From Campylorhamphus procurvoides (taxonomy: Eukaryota > Chordata > Aves > Passeriformes > Dendrocolaptidae): DNA of 64,000 nucleotides. The stretch covers positions 806,325-870,324 of the forward strand of contig WBMV01001908.1 of NCBI GenBank assembly GCA_013396655.1, in the 5' to 3' direction. Made by a program: the position numbers and the translations under genes. How positions within the stretch are numbered: the first letter of the stretch is position 1; every line of letters begins with the position of its first letter. Positions 33,570 to 51,683 of the stretch are shown here, piece by piece. Under the pieces are notes generated by a model that was not told the origin of the DNA, made no database searches, and was given only the letters and a program-made list of their open reading frames with translations.

Positions 33570-33968
33570 CACTGTTCAGAGGGATGGAGCACCTCTTCTA
33601 TGAGGAAAGGATCAGAGAGTTGGGGTTGTTCAGCCTGGAGTAATGAGGGCTCTGGGAGACCTTTTTACAGCCTTCCAGTACATAAAGGGCACTTAGAAGA
33701 AAGATGAGGATGAGCATTTTAGCAGGACCTGTTGAGAGAGGACAAGGGGAATGGTTTTAAACTAAAAGAGGGTAGACTTAGATAAGATATAAGGAAGAAG
33801 TTTTTTGCAATGAGGATGGCAAAACACTGGCAGAGGTTACCCAGAGAGGTAACATGTGGAAACCTTCAAGGGCATGTTGGACAGGGCTCTGACGCCCTGC
33901 TCACTGCAGGGAGGTTGGATGACATGGTCTTTAAAGGTGCCTTACAACCCAAACAGTCTGTGACTTCT
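33570..33968 (+). mobile_element. CR1 LINE, 5'-truncated, sense strand
   Basis: It begins near TCAGAGGGATGGAGCACCTC and shows the CR1 3' landmarks in order: GGGTTGTTCAGCCTGGAGTA, CAGTACATAAAGGGCACTTA, AGAGGTTACCCAGAGAGGTA, AAGGGCATGTTGGACAGGGC and TTGGATGACATGGTCTTTAA. A frame piece reads AKHWQRLPREV, matching the conserved near-C-terminal CR1 protein motif. The 3' terminal octamer repeat is eroded. Inactive. Confidence 0.92.
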
Positions 33969-36834
33969 AAGACACTGGATATCAACTGTATTGTTGCAGT
34001 ATTATGGCAGTGTGTTAACTTGTTTTCTCCTTCGTTTAGGGACATTTCAACTTGTGCTATGAGGACTCCAAAATAATTATTTCACTTGCACACATTAGCT
34101 ATCTCGAGATACATGTAGGGAGACTTGTTGATACTTTCTCTGTTCTTTGATGTTAGTGTTGCATACTGTTATGTTTCTTCAGTGCAATGCTGGACTCAAT
34201 AAGGATAGCAGCTGCTGATACTGGCATTTAGTGCTAAAAAAAGGACCTTGTTCTTCCATGCTGCTTCACGGTGCACTGATGGGAGCCAGCAATGAAAGGA
34301 AGAAGAGAGAAGACAGAATGATGAACCACAATATACTTCAACCATAGAAATAATTCTCGTATGGTGATAACGTATTACAGAAGTAAACGCACAGAGATGC
34401 CATCCATTGGTGATGTTTCAATTAAAGAAACAGGTTCTGTGTGAGAGCTGTTGTATCCGAGACTGTGTGTTACTCTGACAGCCTTTTGTGAGCCCATACC
34501 ACCTTAACTCTGTCAATCTCTATTGCCGGAGAATATTGGAATTGCTAATTTGCTACTACCAGCTCTTTTAAAGGGAGGGGATGTTGGGTTTTTTTGCATG
34601 TGGACTAGAGACTTTTGTTGATTATCAATAATGGTTTTTCTAAACAAAGTAGCAGGGAGGTGCAGTGAGACTATTTTAAATATGGATACCCTGTGCCTTT
34701 CTGCATTGACTGTTCCCACTGCCTCTGCAAGTAGCTGATTAGTGCTATTTATCTGAATGGCAGCAATTGTTTTTTAGAGAGATATACAAACAGTTTCATC
34801 TTCATTTCCTCAGACAGAACAACTGTAAACAAATAGAAATAGTGTGGTATTTCAGGCACTGCTTTGTACAGGATGAGCCTGACAAGTCCCTCTCACTGCG
34901 AGTTTGCTGATTTACATATATTGCATGTTGTTTCTCTGCAGATAATATATTCTCAGAAAGAAAGGAATTTTGAAAAACATTTTCAGCATACTTTGAATGT
35001 GTTGTATGTGAAAGGTTAAGGTCAGTTTTGAAGGAGAAGCTGTTGGAGCTGGTGGTTACCAGTCCCTGTATCTATCTGTTGCTAGCACTTAGATCGGTAC
35101 TATTTGAGCTTTTACATAGCTGCCAAGTGAGACCATTTCAATGATTTTTATCTCCATCAAACAGCATTTTAGTCCTGCCTTATTCTTCAGTGAAGTACAA
35201 AAGGAAAGAAATGTATCATTTAAAGATTTTCTGTTTACAATACTCAGACACTTTCATGGTCTGTGCTGAGTCAGCGTCTTTTGTTGCCTTCCCTCATTAG
35301 TTACTGAGGTCATCTTGTCATTGCCCCAGAGGTAAAGGCTCCTTCTAGTTGCTACAAGTAAGGTGTTTAGGTCATCCTACAGTGGCTTCTAGCATAAAAT
35401 AACTAGACAGGCAGCTTATCTACAGTTGTCACAGCTAGCATTAAAGTTCTTTCATGACACATTTGTGTAAAATATGGCCTTTGTTTCCAGTGACACATTT
35501 AGCATGAATTGGGACCTGGCATCCAATCTCTCTCTGCAGGTTTTACATCTGTCCCCTGCAACACGAGTTGTGAAGTATTTCTGGTTGTTTTGCAGCATCT
35601 CATCAAGAGACATAGTTCAGGTTGTGTCTACTGGATTTTATTTTGTGGCAGCCTTTGTAGTCTGTGCATTCGTTGCTTTTGCAGAGAGGAAGAGCATTTG
35701 ACTGAATTTAACAGTAGACTGACAACTCTTACCACAAGCTCTGTGACTGCTATGTTTGTTTTCTCCAACCAACCATTTACCAGCTCCTGATGGTGGGAGC
35801 TAATTTGAATGAGTTGACTCTTTTTTTTCCTTTTTTCTTTTCCTGAGTTCAGTGCTTTAGGATTAGGTTGCGACTCTTTCTGTGCATGAGCTTCTCGATC
35901 CTCCAGAAATAGGAATGATATTACTATCTGCCTCTGTGAGGATGAGAATTCTGTATTAATTTTTGAAAAGAAGAACAAAGATGAGAAGATTGATATCAAT
36001 ATGTTGCAGTTCATTCAACTCATGAGGAGAATCTTGTGATTTAAGATTCATTTCTTCACTGCTTTGCAAAAAATATGATTGACTCGTAGATTTAAAATTT
36101 AACCCAACCTTCACTGTGTCAGAATGACATACATCAGGTTTGAACACAAAGATACTTTGGAAATGGTTTCCTGGACAACACTCGCAAAAAGCTCTTCAGA
36201 AAATCATAGATCTTTATTTTGGGGTTTGGGAGAAAAGGACAGGTAAAGGAAAATGAATACTGAATCAATATTAATAAATCCAAAAACCAGCCTTCTTAAG
36301 GATAGTGCAGGAATTACAAGGTTTATCCAGTGCTAGTTTGCAAAAAAACAAAATGTATTCCCTGCATTATATTTGACATACCTGGCAACACCAACAGTAA
36401 AAATTTTCCTATTTGAAGTATCACAGAACCAGTCAACCAATAAATGGCACCCCCACTCAAAACAGGGAAAAAGTCACCTTACAGAAAATGAAAAGTTAGA
36501 TTTGCTTCCAGTAGGAAGAGGTTAAATTTTCAGCTGGTTTTCCAGGAAGCAGACCACCAGCCAAGCTATCAAAAGAAAATGGAAGAATGTGCTTTTTTTC
36601 TCTACCAAGTCTCCCCCATTTAAATCACAGTTTAAATATCCTCTGTTGTCCTTTGTTGCTCGTGGTCAACATCTGGATGTCAGTACTGATTCCTTCTTCC
36701 CTTTACATTAGTCCTCTATGTCACCTAGTCCACATCAAAGGCAGGTGATTCTACTCCAAGGTCAGTGCAGCTGGACTTCTTGTCTGAGTGTGTCTCAGCT
36801 TTTGGAGAGCCCCTCCACTTTGACCTTACAGAGT

Positions 36835-37405
36835 GTACTGGATCTAGCTGAGGTGGAGTTCATTCCCCCATAGCAGCCCTCACAATGCTATGCTTTGCTT
36901 TGGTAGCTAGAAAGGTGTTAATAATACACCAGTGTTTTGGCCACTGCTAAACAGCATTGGCACAGCATCAGTGCTGTCTTTCCAACATTCTGCCCACCAT
37001 CTGGGAGTGGGCAAGATCTTGGGAGGGGACATAACTAGGACAGATGAGCCAAATTGACCACAGGAATGTTCTGTACCATATGACATCAGCTCAGATATAG
37101 AAGTGAAGAAAAGGAGGGGGAAGGCAGAGCATTCATTATTTACAAAGTTTTCCTTCTGGAGAAACTACTGTGTGTGCTGGAGCCCTGCTTCCCAGCAAGT
37201 GGCTGAATGTCACTTGCCGATGGGAAGTAGAGAAGAAAATATTTTTTTCTCTTTCTTTGTGCACATACAACCTTTCACTTTTGCTTTAGTAAACTGTCTT
37301 ATCTCAACATCTGTGTTGCTTTCCATCTTTCTTTTCTTTTCCCTGTCCAGCTGGAAAGGGGAAGTGATAGAGCAGCTTGGTCGGCAAATGGCATCCCACC
37401 AAGAT
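36835..37405 (+). mobile_element. Endogenous retrovirus LTR (bird ERVL-type, probably solo), sense strand
   Basis: The segment has the landmark order of a common bird ERV LTR: TTCCCCCATAGCAGCCCTCA, AATACACCAGTGTTTTGGCC, GGGAGGGGACATAACTAGGA, CCATATGACATCAGCTCAGA (promoter side), GGAGCCCTGCTTCCCAG and AGTAAACTGTCTTATCTCAA (poly(A) side). Internal retroviral genes are absent on both flanks, so it is likely a solo LTR left by recombination. The polyadenylation word and TATA region are mutated and no clear TG..CA ends or target-site duplication are visible, so it is old. Class assignment is from memory of avian repeats; both boundaries are approximate to some tens of bases. Confidence 0.75.
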
Positions 37406-39858
37406 CAACTCACCATACTAACATGTACCCCAGATACTCACATATCTCTTGAAAATATTTTTGCAGAGATTATCCTGTTATTTATTTTGCTCTGGAAATA
37501 TCCCCACCAGTATTCTGTGTTTGACTGTATCAACTACAAGTGTCTTGTTTTCAGACCTTTGCTTCTCTCCACTTACATAACTTCTCATGTTGTCCTTTAA
37601 CTGTGCAAGTGATTTCAGGTTCTTTTATCAGTTTCTTCCTTCTGCCTTTTGATTTTCTTCACGAAGGTACTGTCATCTATTCTTTCCAACAATTTGGCTA
37701 TTGACATCTATATGAAATTTGCAGGTGACAAGAACAGGGGAGTGTGCAGAAAGGATTCTTGATATCCACAGCATTTTTGAGATTGTATCACATATCTTAG
37801 AGAATAAGTCATATTCAACAGTAGTTTCAACACAGCTTGCTTTATCTGATAGTTTCTGCTGTGATCTGTGCCTGGTACCTGTGACTGCTTCAGCTTTGGT
37901 CACCTTCAGACTGTAAACTTTGGTGGACAAGATTGTCTCCTACTCTTTGACAGTGCCAAGCACAGCAAAGCCTTGAATTTTGCCTGGGACTTTTGAGCTC
38001 TCTATAAAACAAAGATGCAGTAACAGCCATAAATGGAAGCTGATGTTTCTTTGCAGAGCCCAAAGGGTGAGCATCACTGCAAATCTTACCTGCTCCTTCC
38101 TAGAACTGAATCCCCAAAGCTGTACTGCTCAAGGCTGATAGATTGCACAGAGACCAGAAAGCCTCAGATTTTAGAAGAGAAACGATATTAGTATGCCCTG
38201 CTCTCAGAGAAAGTGTGAAGGGGAAGAAACATTTAAAAACATCATAAAGACTGTATACTGGCACTACTCAACAATTCTGGAAGGTCACAAAGGCTGATTG
38301 TGACATGCAGATATCTTGGTCATTAATGATGGTGAGGGAAAAGCTAGTGAATAAAGTTATAATAATACGCTGTTAAAATCCTTCAGCTGTGAAAAGTTAA
38401 CTGGACTGTGTCAGTGGCTCTTTAAACAATGCATACTCTTCAGTAAGGAGCTGAGAACAGATTGCTTTTTATAGAACAGGCCTATAGGGTGGTATGAATT
38501 CTCTAATATTCAGATTTTATTAAATAGTCATGCTCTTCTTTTTCTCTGACAGCAATATAAATGAATTCTAGGTATTCTGGGCCTACACAAATGGTTTGTT
38601 TCGTCCTTCTGTTATTAGGACAGTGATACCAATTCCTTCAACTTATAAGACGGTAGAGAGCGTTTGCTGCTTGTCAACATTGTCCTTGATTGTCTGTTGC
38701 TGTAACATAAAAGTTAGGACAGTGAATCCTGTTAAGAAGAAGTGACTTTGACAGGGAGAGAGAGGCATATTTCTTGTATGGACTATGGAGATAATGAAAG
38801 GAAAATTGAGTCAGGGTTAGTTCTAATGACAAACATAGTAATATTTAGCTGGGGGATGGAAAAGTAAGTTCTTTGAGTTTCAGTTTGTTGGGAAGGAATA
38901 GACTGAACACTTCTGGCAGGCAATGTGAGAGGTTGCCAAGCTGCTCCTCTCCTGTGACAGTTGTCCTAAGGTCCCTGCCTGGAAAAGAGACCTCCTGTGT
39001 GAAATGCATGTGTGCACACACGTATCATAGACCAGAAGAGTCTCTGCACTGAACAACTTGAAGGAAAAGAAAGCAAAAAGCGAAGTATCCCAGTCTACCC
39101 AGTGTACAACTTTTCTCCTCTGGCGACAGTCTCTTTGCCCTGCGTACAGAGCCAAGCACAAACAAGCTCTGATCTCCAGGCATGACCACGTGCATCATAA
39201 ATTACACTCAAAAAAATACTGCTGAAGTACGGTTTTGCTGATTGGTGCTACGTCCTGTTGCAGTAGATCTGTGCTTTGAACAATGTCTGACCATCATGAC
39301 AACAGTGTTCTCAAGAGCAAGTATCTGGTCCATAGTGGTGTTAAGGTATCCCTCACTTTGCAGGACATAGAGAGGTAAAAAGCAAGGATGATGGCACAGC
39401 ACAGCACAGAGAATAATTAGGCTAAAGTGTAACCAACCTTTCCAGTTCCTCATTTTGTAAGGTCCCATTGAGTCCTGGATAAATCCCATTTTTTCAGAAC
39501 TGACATTGACTGGGCAGCTCTTTCCCATATATGTAGTAACATTCAAGTAGGTTTCTCTTACAGGGGTGGTCCATTGGCCATGTTCAAAGTGTTAGTTCTG
39601 CCCTATACACCCCTGGACATGCAGGGCAGCATTGATCAGTCAAATAACACAAGTCTATCTGGAACTGCGTTCTTCTCCCTGCTCTTAGAGCAGCAGACCA
39701 AAAGCAGAAGAAAATATGAAACACCCTTAGGGAAAAATATGGGCCATAGTTACATTTACCATATCAAACTGCCCATTCTCTGCCCTTTCTTTTGAAAAGT
39801 CAAGTAATTTGCTTAATTTAAAATTTTCCTGCTTTTATTTGTTGTTTCTCTTTGCCAG

Positions 39859-40005
39859 GAAGTCTGTCATCCAGCTAGACCTAGCTAACACCAAGAAAGC
39901 TCTGATTGTACCTGCTTTTGAGACCCTACGCTATCGCCTCTCCTTCCCCAAGTCAAAAGCAGAGCTGCTGTCTATGCTGGACATGGGAACCCTCTTCACT
40001 TTCAG
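39859..40005 (+). CDS. LARGE1: LARGE1 coding exon (sixth in window): glucuronyltransferase domain
   Basis: A 147-base exon that completes Arg 577, encodes 48 residues ([20 protein letters not shown] to [13 protein letters not shown]; 578-625) and gives the first two bases of Arg 626. The segment follows the DXD strand and contains the conserved [17 protein letters not shown] run typical of LARGE and related GT49 enzymes. The acceptor is TTGCCAG|G and the donor is CAG|GTAATG, a weak donor. Phase 2 at both ends makes it skippable in frame with a loss of 49 residues. The frame is intact. Confidence 0.97.
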
Positions 40006-40554
40006 GTAATGGAAAGTACTTTTGAACCTGTGATCAGTATCTCTATTTTTCATGGTTTTGTGAATATTTGGTTCTTTTCTCTCACTGTCAGCTCCATTAA
40101 GAAACCTATCGGAATGTTTTTCCCCTTCTCATAGAGAGGCAGTGAACAGAATCATATGTGGATATATTCCATCTGTAAGCTCAGCATTTTACCTAGTATT
40201 ATAGATTTCTGCTGAAAGACTTCAGTTGTTAAATGTAATTTGTTTTATTTTCATCATATTTTATTGTGCTACGAAATCAAGCATGACCATTACACTCAAG
40301 TGCGTGTAATTTACTTTTTGGCTGCCAAATACTATCTGGATAGCTGTGTCTTCTCATGTGACCAAAAGTTCTGCGTTCTGTGCATTGGTTCTCTTCCTTA
40401 CTGACTTACTGGAAAAACAAATGCAGGCTTGTCATATGCTATTTTAAAGTGTGAAACAGCTGCCTAAATACCTAGAATTTCTCTGTGCAGAGGTAAAAGA
40501 GTACTCTGACTAGAAGTTAAGAGGCAAAGAACACCTAAATTTGGAGCACCTCTC

Positions 40555-40735
40555 TGAAGCAGACTCCTTTCGTGGCTGTGAACAAGTCAATTCTTTTAAT
40601 CTGCCAGACTCTTCGGTTTCAAAATGTGACTACCAGGGGTTAAACGTCTCTTGGGTGTGTGTGGTAAGGTCTGATTAGCAGACATTTGTAAGGCATCTCA
40701 GTGATGGGAAGAGTACAATATGGCCTTGTGATGTT
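40555..40735 (+). repeat. MIR-like SINE, sense strand (first of an adjacent pair)
   Basis: GGCTGTGAACAAGTCAATTC, then CTCTTCGGTTTCAAAATGTG, then TTTGTAAGGCATCTCAGTGATG parallels the MIR order: the GCTGTGTGACCTTGGGCAAG word, the CTCAGTTTCCTCATCTG word and the tail. Divergent; recognised by landmark order. Confidence 0.55.
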
Positions 40736-40739
40736 GCAC

Positions 40740-40935
40740 AGAGAGGGGGCTTAGGAGACCTGTGTTCTCTTCTCAGCTCCACTACTGCCCCGCTGGGAGG
40801 TGGTACACGAATCACTTTGCTTTCTTACATCTCTGTTCTCCATCTCTGAAATGCAGGTAACAATGTTCACCTCTCCTTTCTACAGTATTTTGAGATCTAG
40901 AGATAAAAGGTAGGAAGAAGCTAGGTATTATCCAT
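40740..40935 (+). repeat. MIR-like SINE, sense strand (second of an adjacent pair)
   Basis: The order TCTCAGCTCCACTACTGCCC, CACGAATCACTTTGCTTTCT, TCTCCATCTCTGAAATGCAG, TATTTTGAGATCTAGAGATA, AGCTAGGTATTATCC follows an amniote MIR-type SINE, including the GAGATCT..GAT..AAAGG..GCTAGGTATTAT tail that I associate with reptile and bird copies. Confidence 0.65.
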
Positions 40936-42893
40936 GGCCAGTGGAGCTCTCTGTCACCTCTCCTATCTTTCTCTTACTTTAGAGCTTTCCTTTCACTTTT
41001 TCCATTCCCTGTATTACACACCTCTCTTGTTGCAGCAGCCACCCTTCCCTCATGTGGTTGCACACACATGTCATAGTAGACAGGCTGTGTGAGTCTGGAA
41101 AACATAATTCTGACACAACCTCTGCCAGTGATTGCCTTGAAATAGAAATTTAAGGCAACTGAGAGAGGCATGCCTCTGGAAAATTACTTAAGGATACTGA
41201 TAGAGCAAGTACTTTCATTCTGCCATCACTCTTTAACAGTCAAAAGACATAAAAATTAACAAGAGATCTGTTGATAGAAAATAATTGTCTCTCCTGTAGT
41301 TGAAAGAAAAATCCTTCCAGTGTAAAATAACACCCTCAGGATTTTCAGATGTTAAATTCCACCAACAGGCAAACTTCCAGCTTGCTCAGCAGTGGCCTTC
41401 CCCTACTGATTTCATCTTCAAGCTAAACAGCATGCTGGTGTGTTACATACACAGCCGGACTTGCAAATCCTTTCTCAAGTCTCACTCACGCAAAAATGTC
41501 TTTAACATCAGTGGGAGTTTTGCCAGAGCAAGGTTAAATAAGAATTGAAGGGCATGCAGTCTGTAGCTGCATGTGTACATATTAATGTAGGACACATTTT
41601 ACAAATGCTTCCCCACCTTTTTTTTGGCTCATTTCATTGCTCAAATCTATCAACAGCCACAAAGCAACTGTGATCTGGGCTGAGAATTTCCACCTCCACC
41701 TTCAAGGTGCTTTAATAATGCTGCAATTCAATGCTGAGCGGGTGGGAGTGAACTGGGGAGGACCGCTGCGACAGTGATTGCTGAGAGTGCCTGCAGCATC
41801 CTGGTCCCTCACACCACAAGCTAGATTACAACCTTTCCCTTATTGAAATTGCTTTTGTCACCTCTTTTCCAAATGGTGGCCTTTTCTACCTCTGGGCAGC
41901 TAAGAAGTACAAAACAGCTCTCAATTACATCCCTCAGTCACAACTAGAAGAAAAAAGAAGACATGTGAGCATCTGTGCCTGGCAAGGTATGCTGTGTGGA
42001 AGCCCCTGTGACAGGGGGATGCTCTGTGCCAGCTTGCTAGCTGCGTTTGCAGGTGCTGGCTGTGGGGGATGTGCCCACTCAGTGCCTGGGTAATAGCTGA
42101 TGAACCACAAATGTACTACCGACACACTTCCAGGCACAAGGGAAACGACAGCTGGTAGGAGACATCATCATATGGAGAAAACACAAAAAGCAGCAACTGA
42201 TTAACTAATAAACTGATTGCATCCACAATCCAGTAAAATGTTTAAGCATCTGAGAACAGGACTTGGGAAGTTTTTCTTTCACCAAATCATCTTTTTCACT
42301 GAAACAGGGACGAGGAAGGGAGGAAGAACACTTTGAGAAGAGTAATTATTTCATTTTGTTAACTTTAGCAAAGTTTCCAACTGTTTTCATATTTTATTTT
42401 AATTAAAAGCAATTAATAATGCAAGTAAAATGAAACATTTGGTGCAAAGTGGAGAAAGAAGGGGTGGGGTGTTTTCCAGTTGTATTCCGTGAACTGCAGG
42501 AAAGAAACTCATAATCATTTTACGGAGATCAAATTATCTGGTTTGGATTTGTCAAAACTGCCAGCATAATGATATATATGTTGTTCACAATTTTCACAAA
42601 GTTCTCCAGGGACTCAGTGAGTTTCAGTGTGGTCTCAAAATTCCGTGTGTATTTAAATTTCGAGTGAGAAGGGCCTGAGCAGGAAATTCATTTTTCCCAT
42701 AAGAAGGAAGACCAATATAGACAGTGAACCACTTCTCACAACTACTTCACCAGTAGTAGCCTGTTGGAAACAACTCATCCTTTAATGGTAGCTTCCTCTC
42801 TATGAACATCCAGGTAATGGTGTCTGCTTATCTTTGCAGTACATTTCGTGCAGTGATCAGCCATCAGCCAAGTCCTAGTTCCGGCAGATTATC

Positions 42894-42930
42894 TGTGTAT
42901 ATGTGTGTGTGTGTGTGTCTGTGTGTATAT
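42894..42930. repeat. TG/CA microsatellite
   Basis: An interrupted (TG)n run, with TGTGTGTGTGTGTGTGTCTG at its core, likely polymorphic in length. Confidence 0.9.
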
Positions 42931-43459
42931 AAGCCCATGTATATTGTATGGACAGATACATGTGTAATCCAAACTCTCACAATTCTTGTTTTCAGTCTAA
43001 TTACTCCTTCATAACTAATGTGTGCCCACCTCATTTGAGCATCCTGTACTCATTTTCCTCTTTGTCCTGACGTTAGCCATCCTTTTAGCTTCCTCTTTCC
43101 TTCTATTCATATCAGTCACTCTGCAGAGGCAAGTAATATTCACAGTTTTTGTTTTGTACAGTCAGGTCTGTTCCTTCCTTTCTGCTTTGTTTTGTCTCTG
43201 CAATCCCAATTCCATATTTTCCCTTCCCTGTCTCTTCACAGTTACTTATTTTTCCCTGCTGTTTAGCTCTCTTGACTCACAGAAGTTATACTTGAGCCGC
43301 CGTAAGCTCTTATATTGATATCTCCAAGAAAGGGTGGAAAGAAATTGTAGGTTTTTTATGGTTAGTGTACTGTTATCCCCCCTGTTTAAATCAGTGGGAG
43401 AGTGTTACTAGAAAAACAGCATTTGGCTGCTTCTCTGCAGGAATCTCTCAATTAACCAA

Positions 43460-43535
43460 AGTTTGTACAGGGCTTTGAAGATACAAATCACTTTGTAAGT
43501 GTTTAGTAGTCATTATTATTATTTTATTGTCATAA
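43460..43535 (+). repeat. MIR/L2-type 3' tail
   Basis: AGGGCTTTGAAGATACAAAT, then CACTTTGTAAGTGTTTAG, then TCATTATTATTATTTTATTG fits the tail of old amniote SINE/LINE2 copies (GCGCTTTGTAAGTGC, then an ATTATTATT run). No body of the element is recognised upstream. Confidence 0.45.
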
Positions 43536-45062
43536 TTAATTTCAAAATGCCGGAGGTAGGATTTTGGAAGATATAGCACCCTTCACAGTCCTATATCATT
43601 TTATACCCCACATTGTGATTTTATTTTTTTTCAAGCATAGATAGCTGCACATTAGTCATGGGGTAGGTTATCCACTCATTTCCAAAAGAGGCAAAGAGAA
43701 GGGATGGGTTTTTTGGAGATGATTCCAAAGGACATTAAGGATTGTAAGCATCTTTGTGTCTGCCACTGCTTTCTAATAATATCTGGAGAATTAATTCTCT
43801 GTCAGTTTTTTAAATACAGAAAGGTTTTGTTTTTCCAGGTCCCCAAGCCAGATATCTAAAAGTGATGAAGGCTGTTTACAGTTTAGAAAGGCAGCCTACG
43901 AAGGACCATACGTTACTTGAGACCCCAGTGCTATCCTAATAATTCTGTCCTCCTGCACTGCCCTGAACAAGGAGAGTCAGCAAAGCTGAACAGCTCTCTG
44001 TTTCTCCTGTTACAAGCCATACGAATACACAGTTCAAGTGAAAACTCATAGGTTGTGATTGTACATCCCTGGCTTTGGCAATGGCTTACAATATTACAAG
44101 AATTTCTGGGATTGAAACATTACCTCACGTCATAAACTTGCAATATTTAATGCTCAAATACCTTCACTTTTAGCATATGAGTCATCCCTGTGGATTCATT
44201 GTACCTTGCTTTACAAACTGGCAGGATATTTGTTTTGTCCCTTCTGTTGCATATCTCAGTGTTGTAATACCGATAACTGCTATGCCTTTGTTTCGTTATT
44301 TAATCTATGAATCTGCAGAAAGAGCTTGTCTCATTGATTTGTGGAAAAAATGTTAGAGTAAGTGGGCGAGAGAGTCATTGACCCTGGCACTAATGGGGTG
44401 GATTCAAGCCGTGCTAGAAAGAGACCTGCTGTGACCTAAACAAGATTAGCCAAGTCTAAAAAGATCTTTTTCTGGAAATCAAATTGATTACCTTACTGGG
44501 GATCACATGAGTACTCCCCACAATGTAGAACGTACGGCAGAAAGCCTTTATGTAATATTTTACTTATTAATTTAAATATGCATCTTACTTCCTACCATAA
44601 TAATAACAGTAATTAATAGAACATCTATCCAGAGATGCAGGTGTCTCTCATGCAAATTATAAAATTGCATATAAAACAGATCATGAATGCCACTGTGGTG
44701 TAGAAATAGCAAATTTTAAGGACCTTATCTGAGCTGCAGATTTTCACACCAATTTTAGAGCACCGACCAGTACAGCCACTTGGTTGCCAGGAACGAGACA
44801 CGGCACTTTGTAGTGCAGATGAATGTCAGTGTACTTTGTAATTGTTTCTCACATTAGCATGAGGTAGTGTTTTCACACTATCCTTCACTGACTAGAGGTG
44901 TTTAAGCACTGAGCTCTGGGAAGCGTGCTGGAAATAGTCCTAGAAATTGCCTCCAATATGTCCTGAAAACGATGATGTGAACTGTAAGCTAATGTCCTTA
45001 TTTTTGAGCATTTCATCTAACAAGTAACATTTTGTTACCTTGCCAAGATGTGTTCTGTCTAA

Positions 45063-49938
<4,876 letters not shown>

Positions 49939-51067
49939 CATCACGGAGCCTGTGTGCGGGAAACAGGGACACCGGCGGGGAGAGCCACTCGATGTGTGGG
50001 GCCCAGTCGTCAGACTTTGAACTGAGAAATACTTTCTGTTTTTATATCATACTTGGCAGTTCTAACAGTAGAAATTTGAAATGACAAGTCTTCGGACTGT
50101 GCTCATTCGTCCCTTCCCTGATTCCCCCAGGCCTTTTGGCTTTAGCATTCCTGAGGTGTCTGCGAGTGGGGCCAGCCAGGTGCCCTCCGTGCCACCGAAG
50201 GTGGGGACTGGGCAGGGGCTGGGAATGCACTCTGCTCTCTTAAGTGCAGAGCAAAGACAGACCTTCAGAATATAGGATTTCGTGTTGCTATTTAATAATT
50301 TGACATGCTTTTTATCTGTAAAGGAAGATCTTCGGGTCGCTGTCCTGTGAATTTCAAATCTGCACTACTCTAAAAGGGAACTTTGACCTGTGAACTTTCA
50401 CAGGGGCCCTGTTAACATGGATGACCTTGCTAATGCAGGATGAGCCAAAGGTCTGAATTAGCCTTGAAAACACAGGGGACGCTTTACAATACTGCACTCC
50501 CGAGAAGGTGTGTTACTGGTTTAGGCGTATACATGGTATTGGTTGGTCTTTTGTTCTCAAATGAGTTGTTTTATCAGGAAAATGCCCTATACCCCACCCT
50601 GCCTTTACCCCAGTCCTAAATGCTGCTCCTTTCCTTGCCAAGGAAATGCCTCCCTTGTGTTTCTTTCCCATCTTCAGTTTTGGTGGTCCAGTAAAGAAGA
50701 TCAGTAGCTCTGCTAGAAAGTGAACAAAACTTGTCAGTGTAAGGTCTGTTTTCATCAGAGCAACTTGTTCATGTGTGTCTCCTAAGATAAAGGGCCTGGC
50801 TCTAACTCTTTATCTTTTTAGGCAAGAATGGGATTTTACCTATAAGGCACATTGTATCAGGGGAATATTGATTTGTAGGCTCATTTCAGTGCTGCCCATC
50901 CGTGAAGGCTCTGGGCCTTAGGCTTTAAGTGGACTTCTTTGCTGAACAGGTAATATAAACTAGTAAAAGCGCAACTAGTAGCCTTGGTGCTCTCCTGCTG
51001 CCTGCCGCGAGGTCTCAGAACTACTTCGTTAAAGGAGTTTATAATTAAAAAGAGCAGAACTGTTAGG

Positions 51068-51073
51068 AATAAA
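51068..51073 (+). terminator. LARGE1: Candidate proximal polyadenylation signal AATAAA
   Basis: AATAAA lies 1,130 bases after the stop. A six-base-pair hairpin (51074-51079 with 51087-51092, CTCCCT..AGGGAG) follows at once. A GT-rich stretch (GTGTTGG and GTGAGTGTTTGCTTG) starts about 25-40 bases further on, as expected for a cleavage site. Confidence 0.55.
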
Positions 51074-51683
51074 CTCCCTATTCGAGAGGGAGAAAAGAAT
51101 GTGTTGGAAATCTGAGTGAGTGTTTGCTTGAACGTGGACTGGTCAAGTTCACAACATCGGTACACACAGGAGTATGCTGGAGGGCGACAGGAAACCTAAC
51201 AAGCAAAATGCAGAAAACAAGACACTGGACTTTTTGCCATTTTCTTTATCTTCGGTATTAATGTTGTGTTTACATGGGATGAAGAGATGAGGTTTCATGC
51301 ACTACCCCTTGCAGGGCTATTTGTAATTTCTGTTGCAATGTTAATAGAGAAAGCAGAAACAACTCAGTGAGAAGTGTGTCTGTCTCCCTACCCCAGATCC
51401 CCCTACAACCGCACATACCAATACTACTGCCTGAGTTGGAAAATGAATCTACATTGCGTTCTGCTCATGATTTTTCCATTTTGTTTTTCAGCCACTGGAC
51501 CTTCTGCTTTCCTCCCCACCTCATCCCTCTAGAGCTTGGTTTTATTTCTAACCTGACATTTTGAGAGAGCTTTCTGTTATGGTGGAAACCACGCAGTTAA
51601 ACCAGACATTTAAACTACAAATACCAGTTCATCATTCTGTGTATATATAAGAAAAGCCAAAAAAGGCAGCATCTTTGACAAGA

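Noticed and set aside
37103..37600. 165-codon forward frame in the fifth-to-sixth exon intron
   Set aside because: It begins inside the LTR and runs into flanking intron. No retroviral or cellular domain is recognisable.
39208..39546. 112-codon reverse frame with a hydrophobic middle (WLHFSLIILCAVLCH)
   Set aside because: It could pass for a small membrane protein, but there is no promoter, no conservation evidence and no family match. Such frames are expected by chance in 64 kb.
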